Below are positions 16,697-26,757 of a stretch of 43,423 nt of DNA, in pieces; within the stretch, counting starts at the first letter, position 1, and each line of letters starts with the position of its first letter. The stretch spans positions 1 to 43,423 of the forward strand of contig JAGQYP010000031.1 of assembly GCA_020436025.1 (NCBI GenBank), given 5' to 3'. The DNA is from Crocinitomicaceae bacterium (GTDB lineage: Bacteria; Bacteroidota; Bacteroidia; Flavobacteriales_D; Crocinitomicaceae). Below the pieces are notes generated by a model. It searched no databases. It saw only the letters and a list, made by a program, of their open reading frames with translations, and was not told the DNA's origin. Made by a program: the position numbers and the translations under genes.

Positions 16697-17947
16697 TCAG
16701 ACTTTTTCCAGAGATTGACTCATATCAAAAACTAAATCTTCTGGGTTTTCGATTCCAACAGAAATCCGAATTAATTTTTCCGTTACCGAATTTCGGTTTT
16801 TTGTTTCTGAATCGACATCTGCATGTGTCATCGAATAGGGATGTTGAGCTAAAGATTCTGTCCCTCCTAAACTCACAGCCAATTTGATCAATTTAAGATT
16901 ATTCAAAAAGGTAAAGGCTTCTTTTTCTCCACCTTTAATGTCAAAAGACAACATAGCCCCAGCAGAAGAATATTGTCTTTGGTAAATAGCATAGTCGGAA
17001 TGCGATTTTTCGATGAAACCTAGGTAATAAACCTTCTCCACTTTAGGATGATTCTTTAAGAATTCTGCCACCACTTCCGCTCCTTTTGCTTGAGCTTCCA
17101 TTCTCACCTTCAAAGTTTCCAAAGATCTCATCAAAAGCCATCCGGTCCAAGCATCTGCCATATTTCCAAGGAAAGTTCTCATGATCTTTACTCTTTGAAT
17201 TAAGGCAGCACTTCCTAAGCAAGCACCCGCAATCACATCACTGTGCCCACCGATGTATTTGGTAGCCGAATACAGTACGAGATCAGCTCCGTGGTCGATT
17301 GGATTACTCCAAATCGGACCCATATAAGTGTTATCCACGGCCAGATAGACTGTTTCCTCACCACCAAATTCATCGGCTAATTTGCGGCACATTTGTATAT
17401 CGATCAATGCATTGGTTGGATTTGCAGGAGTCTCGATGTAGATGAGTCGAAGCGAGTCTTTTTTTCCACTTTCCTCAACGATTGATCTTATTTCTTCTTC
17501 ACTTGCTCCAGCTTGAAACCAAAGCGCATTTATTTGAAATTTATCTAGAATATGATTGATGAAATGATCCGTTCCTCCATAAGTTGGAGTAGAACATAAC
17601 AAGGTATCTCCAGGTTTCAAAAACTCCAATAATACAGTTGTTATCGCAGCCATTCCTGAATCAAATACAGCACCCGCTTCAGCATTATCCCACAGCGTTA
17701 ATCTCTCTTCTAAAATTTGAAGATCAGGATTGTTTAGTCTGGAATAAATCAATCCTTGAGGTTCATTAATCTCAGGCTCCTCCAATCCATAAGCAACAGA
17801 AAACAATCGTTTACCAAATTCTGCATTTGGAAATGTAAATGTAGAAGTTTGATATATCGGACATTTAATGGATCCTACTGATAACTCAGGTTGGTAACCG
17901 TAAGACATCATCAGGGATTCTGGTTTGAAGTTTTTGTTATCGGACAT
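16697..17947 (-). CDS. Cys/Met-metabolism PLP-dependent enzyme (cystathionine gamma-synthase/lyase or methionine gamma-lyase type)
   Basis: 416 residues of the trans-sulfuration family. The PLP lysine is Lys230 in YSATKYIGGHSD, with Asp205 in VDNTY for the pyridine nitrogen and Tyr123 in PTYGGT. The YGGT loop has Gly where classical methionine gamma-lyases carry an active-site Cys (YGCT), which argues against a typical methioninase and for a cystathionine gamma-lyase/synthase activity; the exact reaction is undecided. The insert about residues 52-66 (AYGLEEPEINEPQGLIYSR) is typical of a Bacteroidota subgroup. It is divergent from an Lrp/AsnC regulator, the likely controller. Stop at 16697-16699. 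Confidence 0.85.
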   Translation of the reverse strand: MSDNKNFKPESLMMSYGYQPELSVGSIKCPIYQTSTFTFPNAEFGKRLFSVAYGLEEPEINEPQGLIYSRLNNPDLQILEERLTLWDNAEAGAVFDSGMAAITTVLLEFLKPGDTLLCSTPTYGGTDHFINHILDKFQINALWFQAGASEEEIRSIVEESGKKDSLRLIYIETPANPTNALIDIQMCRKLADEFGGEETVYLAVDNTYMGPIWSNPIDHGADLVLYSATKYIGGHSDVIAGACLGSAALIQRVKIMRTFLGNMADAWTGWLLMRSLETLKVRMEAQAKGAEVVAEFLKNHPKVEKVYYLGFIEKSHSDYAIYQRQYSSAGAMLSFDIKGGEKEAFTFLNNLKLIKLAVSLGGTESLAQHPYSMTHADVDSETKNRNSVTEKLIRISVGIENPEDLVFDMSQSLEKV

Positions 17948-18000
17948 TTTTATTGATTTATGATTTATGACTTATTGATTTATGACCTTTTTATATATGG

Positions 18001-18044
18001 TTACAAAGTTATTTGTAAAATGATCTAATAGTGTTAATTACACT
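18001..18044. promoter_or_regulatory. Two palindromes in the PLP-enzyme/Lrp divergent region (candidate operators)
   Basis: 18001-18018 is TTACAAA-GTTA-TTTGTAA, perfect 7-bp arms. It contains on the minus strand TAACTTTG (18004-18011), a TAnnTTTG -7 box for the PLP enzyme gene 57 bp away. 18030-18044 is AGTGTTAATTACACT, 5-bp perfect arms. Spacing centre to centre is about 27-28 bp, roughly 2.5 helical turns. Lrp-type regulators bind arrays of about 15-bp AT-rich palindromes, so autoregulation and control of the divergent gene are likely, by inference. Confidence 0.5.
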
Positions 18045-18147
18045 TTATTTGTGTTTTATTTTAGTTATTTTTTCTATTATTTTAATTTATTTAGCATTTT
18101 TATATTGTACTATCGTTACTTGACAAAATAAATTAGAATAGTATTCT

Positions 18148-18609
18148 ATGAATTTGGATGAAATTGATAAGAAAATTCTTCGGCTATTACAGGCTGATGC
18201 GAAGATGTCGGTTAAGGATCTAGGTGAACGTGTAAATTTAAGTACTACACCTGTTTTTCAACGTGTAAAACGATTGGAAAAATTGGGGGTTATTGAAGGA
18301 TATTCAGCCATTGTTAATCCGGATAAAATTGGTCCTCGTACTCTGGTTTTCATGGAGGTAAACTTAAAGATTCATCGGCAGAGTGAGTTAGAAGAATTTG
18401 AAAGCACCATTGAGAAAATGGACGAAGTATTGGCTTGTTACCACATTACGGGAAAATACGACTACCTCTTGAAAATCTCCATTTCCGATATGAGTGAGTA
18501 CCGTCAATTTATCATGGACAAGTTTTCTAAAATCAAAAATGTAGATTCCTTGACAAGCTCCATCACTTTAAAACAAGTGAAAAAGGAAAAGGATGTTTTA
18601 ATTTCTTGA
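18148..18609 (+). CDS. Lrp/AsnC family transcriptional regulator
   Basis: 153 residues: an N-terminal winged HTH (about 1-60: LDEIDKKILRLLQADAKMSVKDLGERVNLSTTPVFQRVKRLEK) with the family linker GVIEGYSAIVNPDKIG, then a RAM/ligand-binding domain (about 65-150) containing VLACYHITGKYDYLLKI. Length and layout are normal for Lrp-type proteins, which bind amino acids and form dimers to octamers. Its divergent position beside a Cys/Met PLP enzyme suggests it senses a sulfur or branched-chain amino acid, which is inference. The upstream 200 bp is very AT-rich and contains two palindromes. Confidence 0.93.
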   Translation: MNLDEIDKKILRLLQADAKMSVKDLGERVNLSTTPVFQRVKRLEKLGVIEGYSAIVNPDKIGPRTLVFMEVNLKIHRQSELEEFESTIEKMDEVLACYHITGKYDYLLKISISDMSEYRQFIMDKFSKIKNVDSLTSSITLKQVKKEKDVLIS

Positions 18610-18680
18610 TACGAAAACAAGAAACAGTAATCTCATACTAACATGTAAAACTTATTCGTAGATTCGCAGAAAAGCTCGAA

Positions 18681-20300
18681 TTGAGGGAAATTTTAAAATA
18701 TTTCAAGGAAGAATATTTTTTTGGATTGATGGTGTTGATCCATTTAATTCCATTGTTTCAGGGACCTTTTTTACCTACCATGGATGGTGCTGCACATTTG
18801 TACAATTCCAATCTCATTTTACAAGAATTGTATGGAAATGAAACCGTAAGTCAGTTCTTTTCCATGAATTCAGAATGGGTTCCGAATTGGTCAGGACACT
18901 TCATACTGGCATTTTTCAATTCATTTTTACCAGGTTATCTTGCTGAAAAGATCTTTTTGTTGATTTATTTTATTGGTTTACCCTATGCCTTTCGGTATTT
19001 TCTAAAAACTCTGCAACCTGATGGAAACGCCTATTTATTGAGCTATTTCATACTACCTTTTTGCTATAGTTTCATGATGTTGATGGGCTTCTACAATTTT
19101 TCCATTGCCATTTTGTTTTTCTTCTTATCCGCAGCCTATTGGATTCAAAATAGAGACCAGCTAAGTTGGAAAAAAACTATTATTCTCGGACTCTTATTGT
19201 TGTCTACCTATTTCTCACACCTTGTAGTTTTTGGATTATTGATTTTTGTCCTGTTTGTTCATTTGCTTTTGTCTGTAGTATCCAAAAACATGAAAGAAGC
19301 ATTTTCCGTAAGAACTTTTTTCTTGGATCTGTGGCAAACTTCCTGGAAATTAGTTCTTGCTAGTGTCATCCCTCTACTTCTGGCGGCCTCCTATTTCTTT
19401 TCCAGATCAGAAAACACGGATGTCAACTATCTTGAATTTCGAGAGCTTGTCGACTGGCTTAAAAACTTGCGTCCTTTGATCATGTACCACGAAGAAATTG
19501 AAGGATCCAAGACCATAAAAATGGTTTATTTATTCGCAATTCTATTTGTTGTTGGCATGTTCTCCAAAATAAACCGAATACAACTTGATTCCAACTCCAC
19601 TCTTTCCACACAAGTGAAATCATTTTTCAATCAACTTTTTCATTTTAATGATTTATGGCTGGGACTAAGTTTGTTTGTTTTGTACTTGTATTTCAAATTA
19701 CCTGATGGAGCACAGGGAGCAGGATTTATTTCGGTGAGATTAGGATACATTTTCTACCTGTTCATACTAATCTGGATTGCCTTGCAAAGACTTCCAAAGT
19801 GGTTTATTTGGTTCAATGTGATTTGCATGTTGTATTTAAATTATAATCTCAACGTTTTTTATAAGCAAAATGCCATTGATTTAAACAAAACAGCCATTGC
19901 TTGCAGCGAACTTTCTCAAGAAATTGAACCTAATAGTATTGTTTTACCAATCAATAGAAGCAACCACTGGATACACGGTCATTTTTCAAATTATTTGGGC
20001 ATTGACAAGTCCATGATCATTCTTGAGAATTATGAAGCATCCGTTGATTATTTTCCTTTAAAATGGAATTGGGATGATATGGCCAACACCAGTCTTGGCA
20101 ATTTAAAAATACACGAAATTGAATGTCTGTGGTGGCCTCAAAACAATGAAAACGAAAAGAAATCCGTGGATTATGTTTTTATTTTAGGACAATTGAATAT
20201 TGACAATCCTTGTGACAGTGGTTTGCAAGTTGAATTGTCAAATTCTTTTTCTCTAGTGAAGAATAATGAGTTTTGCTCTCTATATAAGCTAAACCACTAA
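18681..20300 (+). CDS. Polytopic membrane protein, GT-C glycosyltransferase-like
   Basis: 539 residues with about ten or more hydrophobic segments. After the first membrane segment comes [17 protein letters not shown], an Asp-x-x-x-His pattern in the first outer loop as in GT-C glycosyltransferases that use polyprenyl-linked sugars; a soluble C-terminal region (about 405-539) follows. The family assignment is by architecture, not a named domain. The start is TTG at 18681: an in-frame stop lies at 18639 and no ATG intervenes. It is not obviously linked to neighbours; the stop overlaps that of metH by 4 bp (20297-20300), tail to tail. Confidence 0.6.
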   Translation: MREILKYFKEEYFFGLMVLIHLIPLFQGPFLPTMDGAAHLYNSNLILQELYGNETVSQFFSMNSEWVPNWSGHFILAFFNSFLPGYLAEKIFLLIYFIGLPYAFRYFLKTLQPDGNAYLLSYFILPFCYSFMMLMGFYNFSIAILFFFLSAAYWIQNRDQLSWKKTIILGLLLLSTYFSHLVVFGLLIFVLFVHLLLSVVSKNMKEAFSVRTFFLDLWQTSWKLVLASVIPLLLAASYFFSRSENTDVNYLEFRELVDWLKNLRPLIMYHEEIEGSKTIKMVYLFAILFVVGMFSKINRIQLDSNSTLSTQVKSFFNQLFHFNDLWLGLSLFVLYLYFKLPDGAQGAGFISVRLGYIFYLFILIWIALQRLPKWFIWFNVICMLYLNYNLNVFYKQNAIDLNKTAIACSELSQEIEPNSIVLPINRSNHWIHGHFSNYLGIDKSMIILENYEASVDYFPLKWNWDDMANTSLGNLKIHEIECLWWPQNNENEKKSVDYVFILGQLNIDNPCDSGLQVELSNSFSLVKNNEFCSLYKLNH

Positions 20301-22963
20301 TCCAACAAAGAACTCAACCATCTTTTCATTTCATTTGAATCGTACCCTTTTCTCTGTGCCAAACTTTCAACTTGATCCTCTTTTATCTTTTGAATTCCGA
20401 AGTATTTAGATTCCGGATTCGCAAAATACCATCCTGAAACCGACGCGGCTGGCAGCATGGCTAAAGATTCTGTCAAAGAAACTCCAGTTAATTCTGTTGC
20501 GTTGAGCATTTTAAATAATCCTATTTTCTCTGTATGATCGGGACAAGCCGGATAACCAGGAGCAGGACGAATTCCCTTGTATTTTTCTTTGATTAATTCT
20601 TCGTTTGACAAGTCCTCGTCTGCTGCGTACCCCCAATATTCCTTACGAACATATTCGTGCAAGTATTCAGCAAAAGCTTCTGCCAAACGGTCCGCAAGAG
20701 CTTTTAGCATGATTGAGCTGTAATCGTCGTGATCGGCTTCAAATTCAGCTATTTTCTTTTCGATTCCAAGTCCGGTGGTCACCACAAATCCTCCAATAAA
20801 ATCCTCTTTTCCTGAGTTCTTCGGAGCAATAAAATCAGCCAAAGACATGTTGTGAGCTTGAGCCGACTTCTTAGTCTGTTGACGAATACAATGCTGAATA
20901 TTTAACACCTCTTTTGTGCTGGCATCATAAATTTCAATATCATTTTCATTTACCGAATTGGCCGGCCAGACACCCAAAACCGCATTGGCTGTCAACCACT
21001 TTTCGCTAATGATTTGATCCAACATGCTATTCGCATCAGCAAATAGTTTTTGCGCCTCTTGCCCTACAATTTCATCTTCCAAAATGTTGGGATATTTTCC
21101 TGCAAGCTCCCAGGTCATGAAAAAAGGAGTCCAATCAATATAATTTCTTAATAGGTTTAGATCAAAATCCTTTAAAGTTTTGGACCCAATTTGGTTTGGT
21201 TTTTTAACCTGAAACTGATTCCAATCGATAGGAAATTTATTGCTGGTAGCTTCTTCTAAAGTCAGAAATTCCTTTCGCTGTCTGTTCTTTGCGTGATTTT
21301 CCCTTACTTTTTCATATTCCGACCGAATTTCCTTTTTGAAAGACTCTCGATCTCCTCCCAAAAGTTTTTCCGCTACCGTCACAGATCGGGAAGCATCCAA
21401 AACATGAATAGACTGATTGGCTTCAAAATGAGGATCGATTTTTACAGCGGTATGCACTCTCGAAGTAGTTGCTCCACCGATCAATAGCGGAATATCTAAA
21501 TTCAATCGCTCCATTTCTTTGGCTACGTGCACCATTTCATCTAAAGAAGGTGTAATCAACCCTGAAAGACCAATGATCTGGGCATTTTCCGCTTGAGCTC
21601 TTTCCAGAATTTTATCTGCCGGAACCATCACACCCATGTCGATGACTTCAAAATTGTTACATCCTAAGACCACTCCAACTATGTTTTTCCCGATATCGTG
21701 CACATCCCCTTTCACCGTTGCCAACAAAATCTTCCCTCTCGAATTTCCAGCTCCTTTTTCTGCTTCGATATATGGAGTTAGATACGCCACTGCTTTTTTC
21801 ATTACACGAGCAGACTTCACCACTTGAGGTAAGAACATTTTTCCGGCACCAAAAAGATCTCCAACGATGTTCATCCCATCCATTAACGGACCTTCAATCA
21901 CCTCCAAAGGTGCATCGAATTGTTGGCGCGCTTCTTCCACATCCTCATCGATGAATTCTGTGATACCCTTAATCAACGCATGTGCAATTCTTTTTCCAAC
22001 CGGTTGGTTTCTCCATTCAAGATCAACTTTTTTCTCTTTTGCGTCTCCTTTAACAGTTTCCGCATATTCCAATAATCTTTCTGTGGCATCTGGTCTGCGG
22101 TTTAACAGAACATCCTCCACATATTCCATCAATTCTTTATCTACTTCATCGTAAACTTCCAGCATAGTTGGATTTACGATTCCCATGGTCATTCCATTTT
22201 GAATTCCATGGTACAAAAATGCGGCATGCATGGCTTCACGAACCACATTATTTCCTCTAAAAGAAAAACTCACATTCGATACTCCTCCACTCACATGAGC
22301 TCCAGGTAAATTTTTTCTGATCCATTTTGTCGCATTAAAGAAATCTAAGGCATTGTTATTATGCTCTTCCATTCCAGTAGCGACTGGGAAAATATTTGGA
22401 TCGAAAATGATATCACCTGGGTAAAAACCTACTTCATTGACAAGAATATCATAGGATCTTTTACAAATTTCGATTCTTCTTTCGTAGCTGTCGGCCTGAC
22501 CCTTTTCATCAAAAGCCATAACAATGACAGCTGCTCCATACATTTTTACTTTTCTAGCCTGATTTTTGAATTGTTCCTCCCCTTCTTTCAATGAGATGGA
22601 GTTCACTACCCCCTTTCCTTGAATGCATTGCAATCCGGCTTCAATGATTTCCCATTTGGAAGAATCAATCATTACGGGTACTCTTGCAATATCGGGTTCC
22701 GCCGCAATCAAATTCAGAAACTTCACCATGGATTCTACTCCATCCAGCATTCCTTCATCCATATTGACATCGATGATTTGTGCTCCACCATCAACCTGAT
22801 CCCTTGCCACATCAATGGCCTCTTCAAAATTTCCTTCTTGGATTAATCTCAAAAACTTTCGTGAACCTGTTACATTGGTTCTTTCACCAACATTGATGAA
22901 ATTGCTTTCCTTTGTTACAATTAGAGGTTCTAATCCCGATAATTTCAGTGTGTATTCAGACAT
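20297..22963 (-). CDS. metH: Methionine synthase MetH, C-terminal subunit (folate, cobalamin and AdoMet domains)
   Basis: 888 residues that carry three of the four MetH modules: the pterin-binding domain (about 15-290; [16 protein letters not shown] and [15 protein letters not shown]), the cap and B12-binding domain (about 310-560; DVHDIG at 420-425 with His422 as cobalt ligand, [13 protein letters not shown]), and the AdoMet-activation domain (about 570-888; [12 protein letters not shown]). The homocysteine-binding domain is missing and is supplied by the gene 1 bp upstream. The complex transfers methyl from 5-methyl-THF to homocysteine. It is controlled by the SAM-I riboswitch before the first gene. 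Confidence 0.96.
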   Translation of the reverse strand: MSEYTLKLSGLEPLIVTKESNFINVGERTNVTGSRKFLRLIQEGNFEEAIDVARDQVDGGAQIIDVNMDEGMLDGVESMVKFLNLIAAEPDIARVPVMIDSSKWEIIEAGLQCIQGKGVVNSISLKEGEEQFKNQARKVKMYGAAVIVMAFDEKGQADSYERRIEICKRSYDILVNEVGFYPGDIIFDPNIFPVATGMEEHNNNALDFFNATKWIRKNLPGAHVSGGVSNVSFSFRGNNVVREAMHAAFLYHGIQNGMTMGIVNPTMLEVYDEVDKELMEYVEDVLLNRRPDATERLLEYAETVKGDAKEKKVDLEWRNQPVGKRIAHALIKGITEFIDEDVEEARQQFDAPLEVIEGPLMDGMNIVGDLFGAGKMFLPQVVKSARVMKKAVAYLTPYIEAEKGAGNSRGKILLATVKGDVHDIGKNIVGVVLGCNNFEVIDMGVMVPADKILERAQAENAQIIGLSGLITPSLDEMVHVAKEMERLNLDIPLLIGGATTSRVHTAVKIDPHFEANQSIHVLDASRSVTVAEKLLGGDRESFKKEIRSEYEKVRENHAKNRQRKEFLTLEEATSNKFPIDWNQFQVKKPNQIGSKTLKDFDLNLLRNYIDWTPFFMTWELAGKYPNILEDEIVGQEAQKLFADANSMLDQIISEKWLTANAVLGVWPANSVNENDIEIYDASTKEVLNIQHCIRQQTKKSAQAHNMSLADFIAPKNSGKEDFIGGFVVTTGLGIEKKIAEFEADHDDYSSIMLKALADRLAEAFAEYLHEYVRKEYWGYAADEDLSNEELIKEKYKGIRPAPGYPACPDHTEKIGLFKMLNATELTGVSLTESLAMLPAASVSGWYFANPESKYFGIQKIKEDQVESLAQRKGYDSNEMKRWLSSLLD

Positions 22964-22964
22964 C

Positions 22965-23972
22965 TTAGTTTGCTAATTCTTTGATTTGACGAGGTGAATA
23001 TTTTGCCGCAACATCTGCGATAGCTTTTATATGAGCTGGAGTCGTACCACAGCATCCTCCAACAATATTGACCAAATGTTCTTTTAAAAAGTCTTCAATT
23101 TGGGAAGCCATCATTTCAGGAGTTTCATCGTATTCTCCAAATTCATTTGGCAATCCAGCGTTTGGATGAGCCGAAACAAAGAAATCTGATTTTTGATCTA
23201 AAACCTGTAAATAAGGTCTTAATGCAGATGCACCCAAAGCACAATTTAGTCCGACAGATAAAATCGGAATATGGGAAATACTAATTAAAAAAGCCTCGGT
23301 TGTTTGCCCACTTAATGTCCTTCCAGAAGCATCCGTAATGGTCCCTGAAACCATGATCGGCAAATCCGTTTTCATTTCATTTTGAACTTCTTCGATGGCA
23401 AATAATGCAGCTTTTGCATTCAATGTATCGAAAACAGTTTCTACTAATAGTAAATCTGCTCCACCCTCTATCAGACCTTTTGTTTGCTCTTTGTAAGCAT
23501 TCACCAATTCTTCAAAAGTTATTGCTCTGTACCCTGGATCATTGACATCTGGAGAAATTGACAACGTTCTATTGGTAGGTCCAATGGATCCAGCTACGAA
23601 TCTTGGTTTCGCCGGATTCTTTGCTGTAAATTCTTCTGCAACTTCTTTGGCAATTTTGGCCCCATAATAGTTGATATTGTAGGCCGCTTTCTCAAGATGG
23701 TAATCCGCTTGTGCGATGGAAGTTCCACTGAAGGTATTTGTTTCCAATATATCCGCACCAGCTTCTAAATATTTGGCGTGAATTTCTTTAATGATGTCGG
23801 GACGAGTCATCGAAAGCAAATCATTATTTCCTTTCAAATCCCCTTCGTGATCTTCAAACCAACCCTTTCTGAAATCTTCTTCTGAAAGTTTGTATTGCTG
23901 AATCATGGTCCCCATGGCACCATCCAAAACCAAAATACGCTCTTGCAGCGCTTGACGAATATCGTTTTTCAT
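22965..23972 (-). CDS. metH: Methionine synthase MetH, homocysteine-binding subunit
   Basis: 335 residues equal to the N-terminal homocysteine methyltransferase domain of MetH. It starts with [15 protein letters not shown], and the zinc ligands are Cys244 in GLNCALG and Cys307-Cys308 in [12 protein letters not shown]. It ends at a stop at 22965-22967 followed after 1 bp by the ATG of the second MetH gene, so the two chains are probably translationally coupled. A separate homocysteine subunit plus a folate/B12/AdoMet subunit is a known arrangement in many Bacteroidota, so this is not a recent frameshift: both ends look native. Directly preceded by a SAM-I riboswitch. Confidence 0.95.
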   Translation of the reverse strand: MKNDIRQALQERILVLDGAMGTMIQQYKLSEEDFRKGWFEDHEGDLKGNNDLLSMTRPDIIKEIHAKYLEAGADILETNTFSGTSIAQADYHLEKAAYNINYYGAKIAKEVAEEFTAKNPAKPRFVAGSIGPTNRTLSISPDVNDPGYRAITFEELVNAYKEQTKGLIEGGADLLLVETVFDTLNAKAALFAIEEVQNEMKTDLPIMVSGTITDASGRTLSGQTTEAFLISISHIPILSVGLNCALGASALRPYLQVLDQKSDFFVSAHPNAGLPNEFGEYDETPEMMASQIEDFLKEHLVNIVGGCCGTTPAHIKAIADVAAKYSPRQIKELAN

Positions 23973-24012
23973 AATTCAATTTGGTATATGTGGATCGGCT
24001 AGAAAATCTTCT
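23973..24012 (-). promoter_or_regulatory. Riboswitch expression platform with an anti-aptamer segment
   Basis: The 40-nt linker between aptamer and ATG contains GCCGAUCC (RNA; plus coordinates 23992-23999), exactly complementary over 8 bp to GGAUCGGC inside the aptamer (24084-24091). The two pairings exclude each other, suggesting a switch. There is no U-tract, so control of translation initiation is more likely than termination. No Shine-Dalgarno sequence is visible. Confidence 0.5.
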
Positions 24013-24110
24013 CTTATATTTCCGGAAAAACCGGACGGAATTGGCACCTTTCCCAAAGTGGGAGGTTGCCAAGGTTTCTTCGGGCCGATCCCTCCACCTT
24101 TCTTTATAAG
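24013..24110 (-). ncRNA. SAM-I (S-box) riboswitch aptamer
   Basis: On the minus strand, P1 is CUUAUA (24110-24105) pairing with UAUAAG (24018-24013). The conserved core reads AGGUGGAGGGAU, then GGCCCGAAGAAACC, then GGCAACC (ending 24064), then GGUGCCAAUUCC (about 24048-24037), and P4 is a UCCGG-UUUUU-CCGGA hairpin (24035-24021). These are the S-box consensus elements. It lies about 40 nt upstream of the metH homocysteine subunit and should turn it off when SAM is abundant. Confidence 0.95.
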
Positions 24111-24191
24111 TTCAAAAAATTGAGAACAATTCGACGGCAAATTTAGTTCATTCCTACGTATATTTACCAAAAAAGAAGAATTTATTATCCT

Positions 24192-25187
24192 ATGGAAAAA
24201 ATTAGAATCGGAATAAATGGATTTGGTCGCATCGGACGCTACGTTTCAAGATTGATTTTGAATAGTCCCGATCTTGAATTGGTTCAAGTGAATGATCTTT
24301 CAGATATTGAAACCTGTGCCCATTTATTGAAATACGATTCGGTCCATGGGAAATTAAATAAAACTGTTGAAATCAAAGACAAATCTTTGATTTGCAATAG
24401 CCAAACTATTCTATTCACCAGTCAAAAGGACATTCAATCATTGAATTGGAAAGCACAAAATGTAGATATTGTGATTGAATGCACCGGAATTTTCAGAACT
24501 CAAAAAGATTGTGAGGTTCATCTTCGAAACGGAGCTCGAAAAGTGATTATTTCTGCACCGGCATCCGATGGATTAGTGAAAACAGTATGCATTGGAATTA
24601 ATGATTCAATAATAACAGAAGAAGATCGAATCATTTCAAATGCCTCTTGTACTACAAATAGCGCCGCTCCTCTGGTTAAAATCCTTCATGATTTGGCTGA
24701 AATTGAGTCTTGTTACATCACCACAGTTCATTCCTACACATCGGATCAAAGACTGCATGATGCCGCTCACAAAGATTTAAGAAGAGCACGTGCAGCGGCA
24801 GAATCCATTGTTCCAACTACTACCGGAGCAGCCAAAGCAATTACAAAGATATTTCCCGATTTGGAAAACAAAATGGGAGGATGTGGAATCCGCGTTCCAG
24901 TTCCCGATGGTTCGCTAACGGACATGACTTTCATCGTAAAAAATGAAATCTCCGTGGAGCAGATCAATCAAGCATTCAAAAAGGCATCTGAAGGAGATTT
25001 GAAAGGTATTTTAAGATATGAAACGGACCCTATTGTTTCCATTGATATTATTGGAGATCCCAATTCCTGCATATTTGATTCGCAGCTTACTTCTGTAATT
25101 GGGAATATGATCAAAGTAGTAGGTTGGTACGACAATGAATCTGGTTATTCCAATCGTATTATTGATTTGATTAGGAAGATAGGATAA
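24192..25187 (+). CDS. gapA: Glyceraldehyde-3-phosphate dehydrogenase
   Basis: 331 residues with the NAD-binding start IGINGFGRIGR, Asp35 in VQVNDLSD as seen in NAD-preferring enzymes, catalytic Cys153 in SNASCTTNS and His180 in TVHSYTSDQ. RRARAAAESIVPTTTGAAKA and WYDNESGYSNR complete the family pattern. It converts G3P, NAD and phosphate to 1,3-bisphosphoglycerate in glycolysis/gluconeogenesis. It is divergent from the metH riboswitch leader, and its 3' end overlaps the opposing O-antigen-ligase-like gene by 17 bp. Confidence 0.95.
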   Translation: MEKIRIGINGFGRIGRYVSRLILNSPDLELVQVNDLSDIETCAHLLKYDSVHGKLNKTVEIKDKSLICNSQTILFTSQKDIQSLNWKAQNVDIVIECTGIFRTQKDCEVHLRNGARKVIISAPASDGLVKTVCIGINDSIITEEDRIISNASCTTNSAAPLVKILHDLAEIESCYITTVHSYTSDQRLHDAAHKDLRRARAAAESIVPTTTGAAKAITKIFPDLENKMGGCGIRVPVPDGSLTDMTFIVKNEISVEQINQAFKKASEGDLKGILRYETDPIVSIDIIGDPNSCIFDSQLTSVIGNMIKVVGWYDNESGYSNRIIDLIRKIG

Positions 25188-26532
25188 GCTCTTTTTCTTC
25201 CGAATTATTCGCCTCTTCATCCTTCTCCACTTTTAAAGGCAGGTAATCGATAGCTATGTATCCTAAAAGAGTTGCTATCATTAAAAACATTGTAGTGAAC
25301 GGATTCAAAGATGCACTCAGCCAGCTTTCGTAATTGATGGAAAAGAAAACCGCAAATAAGGAAGGCATCACAAAAGGTAATTCTTTAGATACCTTGATAA
25401 AATAAGTGATTATTCCAAGTAAGAGAGAAAGAAGTCCAACAATTCCCGTATCATACCAAATAGTCAAATACGAATTATGTGCATTTCCTTCGTGGCCAAG
25501 CATGGATAAGGTTCGGTAGTTTTTGATATATAATTCTTCCGTTGCTGACACACCATGTCCCCAAAACATATGGTCCTTGATATTATCCCAGGCAAACTTC
25601 CAAGCAATATCCCTTCCAGATCCTCTTTTAATCTTATCAACATTTTCCACTCTTAAATCTTCACTAAATCCAAGGAAATCTGTCACCACAGGAATGGCTT
25701 CCAAAATAAACTCGTACATGTATGCAAGCGTAAAAAAGAACAGCCAACCTATGAAGTGGGAATAATTGTAAATCAAATTAAGTGCGTAAAAAATGATTAC
25801 AGTCATCATCGCTGTTCGCGACTTACAAAAATACAAACTAGCAAATAGTCCAATATAAAATAAGATCAAATCCCAACGGTTAAATTTCACTATCCCGGTT
25901 CGAAGTAAAATTTGGAAATAAATAAAAGCCAAGGTTATAAAAATTCCTATTCCATTAGGATTCCCGAGGAGCCCAGTGAACCTCGCATTCTTTTCCATAA
26001 TTACAAATTCTGGCAAAACATATTTCAATACTAAGCCTACAAGGAAAAGCGAGGTAAACAAGTAAAAAATATCCTTCAAAAATTCATCGTCATCCTGAAA
26101 ACATTGAATGAACAAAACTGGAATAATAGTGACGATAAAGGTATACGAAAGAGTCTTCTGTACAGCCAAAGCTGGGTTATCCGCCCACAAAATAGTGATC
26201 CAGGCGATTATTAAATATGCTGCCAAGTGCGGTAAGATGTGTGCACTAAATTTTAAATTCCTATAAGAACCGAGAAAATTAATCGGCAAAAGCAAAGAGG
26301 AATAGGTTTTGGCATCTTGAGCAAATAAAAACACCTCTTGCCGGCTATCAGAAAAAAACAGAAGTAGGAAAAAGGTTATTAAAAAATAGGGGACATTTCG
26401 AGTAAATGTAAAAACCAATAAAAATGCTAATGAAACACCCATTGGTACTATCGGGGGTAATACCCAAGCAGTTGCCCAAATAAATCCGACAATTAGAACG
26501 AGTAATCTGTATTTTACAATAAACTGACCCAC
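25171..26532 (-). CDS. O-antigen ligase / polymerase (Wzy_C) family membrane protein
   Basis: 453 residues with around ten transmembrane segments. A large loop between about residues 270 and 365 holds the Wzy_C signature: WGHGVSATEELYIKN followed by GHEGNAHNSYLTIWYDTGIVG, with the catalytic-type His in AHNSYL. Family members link or polymerise polysaccharide at the periplasmic face. No other polysaccharide gene is adjacent, so the substrate is unclear. The stop lies 17 bp inside the 3' end of gapA on the opposite strand. Confidence 0.85.
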   Translation of the reverse strand: MGQFIVKYRLLVLIVGFIWATAWVLPPIVPMGVSLAFLLVFTFTRNVPYFLITFFLLLFFSDSRQEVFLFAQDAKTYSSLLLPINFLGSYRNLKFSAHILPHLAAYLIIAWITILWADNPALAVQKTLSYTFIVTIIPVLFIQCFQDDDEFLKDIFYLFTSLFLVGLVLKYVLPEFVIMEKNARFTGLLGNPNGIGIFITLAFIYFQILLRTGIVKFNRWDLILFYIGLFASLYFCKSRTAMMTVIIFYALNLIYNYSHFIGWLFFFTLAYMYEFILEAIPVVTDFLGFSEDLRVENVDKIKRGSGRDIAWKFAWDNIKDHMFWGHGVSATEELYIKNYRTLSMLGHEGNAHNSYLTIWYDTGIVGLLSLLLGIITYFIKVSKELPFVMPSLFAVFFSINYESWLSASLNPFTTMFLMIATLLGYIAIDYLPLKVEKDEEANNSEEKELILSS

Positions 26533-26596
26533 TTACTTCATTTCTAAACGAATTTAAGAGAATATTAGTTACCTTTAAACAACCAAATTCAAAACT

Positions 26597-26749
26597 ATGG
26601 ACAAGAATGTTAAAATGATCCTGCTATTCATCATCACAATCGTGATTGGGGTGGTTGTTATTAAATTTACGATTCAAAATTTCTGGCCTCTTTTATTCAT
26701 GGGAGTCGCTTATATCGTTGGATACATTGTAGGAAAAAGAAATTCCTAG
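26597..26749 (+). CDS. 50-residue two-helix membrane protein
   Basis: The frame runs from ATG (26597) to TAG (26747-26749), 50 residues, beginning MDKNVKMILLFIITIVIGVV. Two hydrophobic segments (about 7-22 and 29-45) are separated by KFTIQN, and the tail is GKRNS, a positive cytoplasmic end. Hydrophobicity and a compact 8-bp gap to the next ATG (26758) suggest a real gene in an operon with the BNR protein. No family is recognised. Confidence 0.55.
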   Translation: MDKNVKMILLFIITIVIGVVVIKFTIQNFWPLLFMGVAYIVGYIVGKRNS

Positions 26750-26757
26750 TTGATCAA

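Noticed and set aside
20297..23972. Split metH as a frameshifted pseudogene
   Set aside because: Both chains have complete domains and natural ends, and the split form is known in Bacteroidota.
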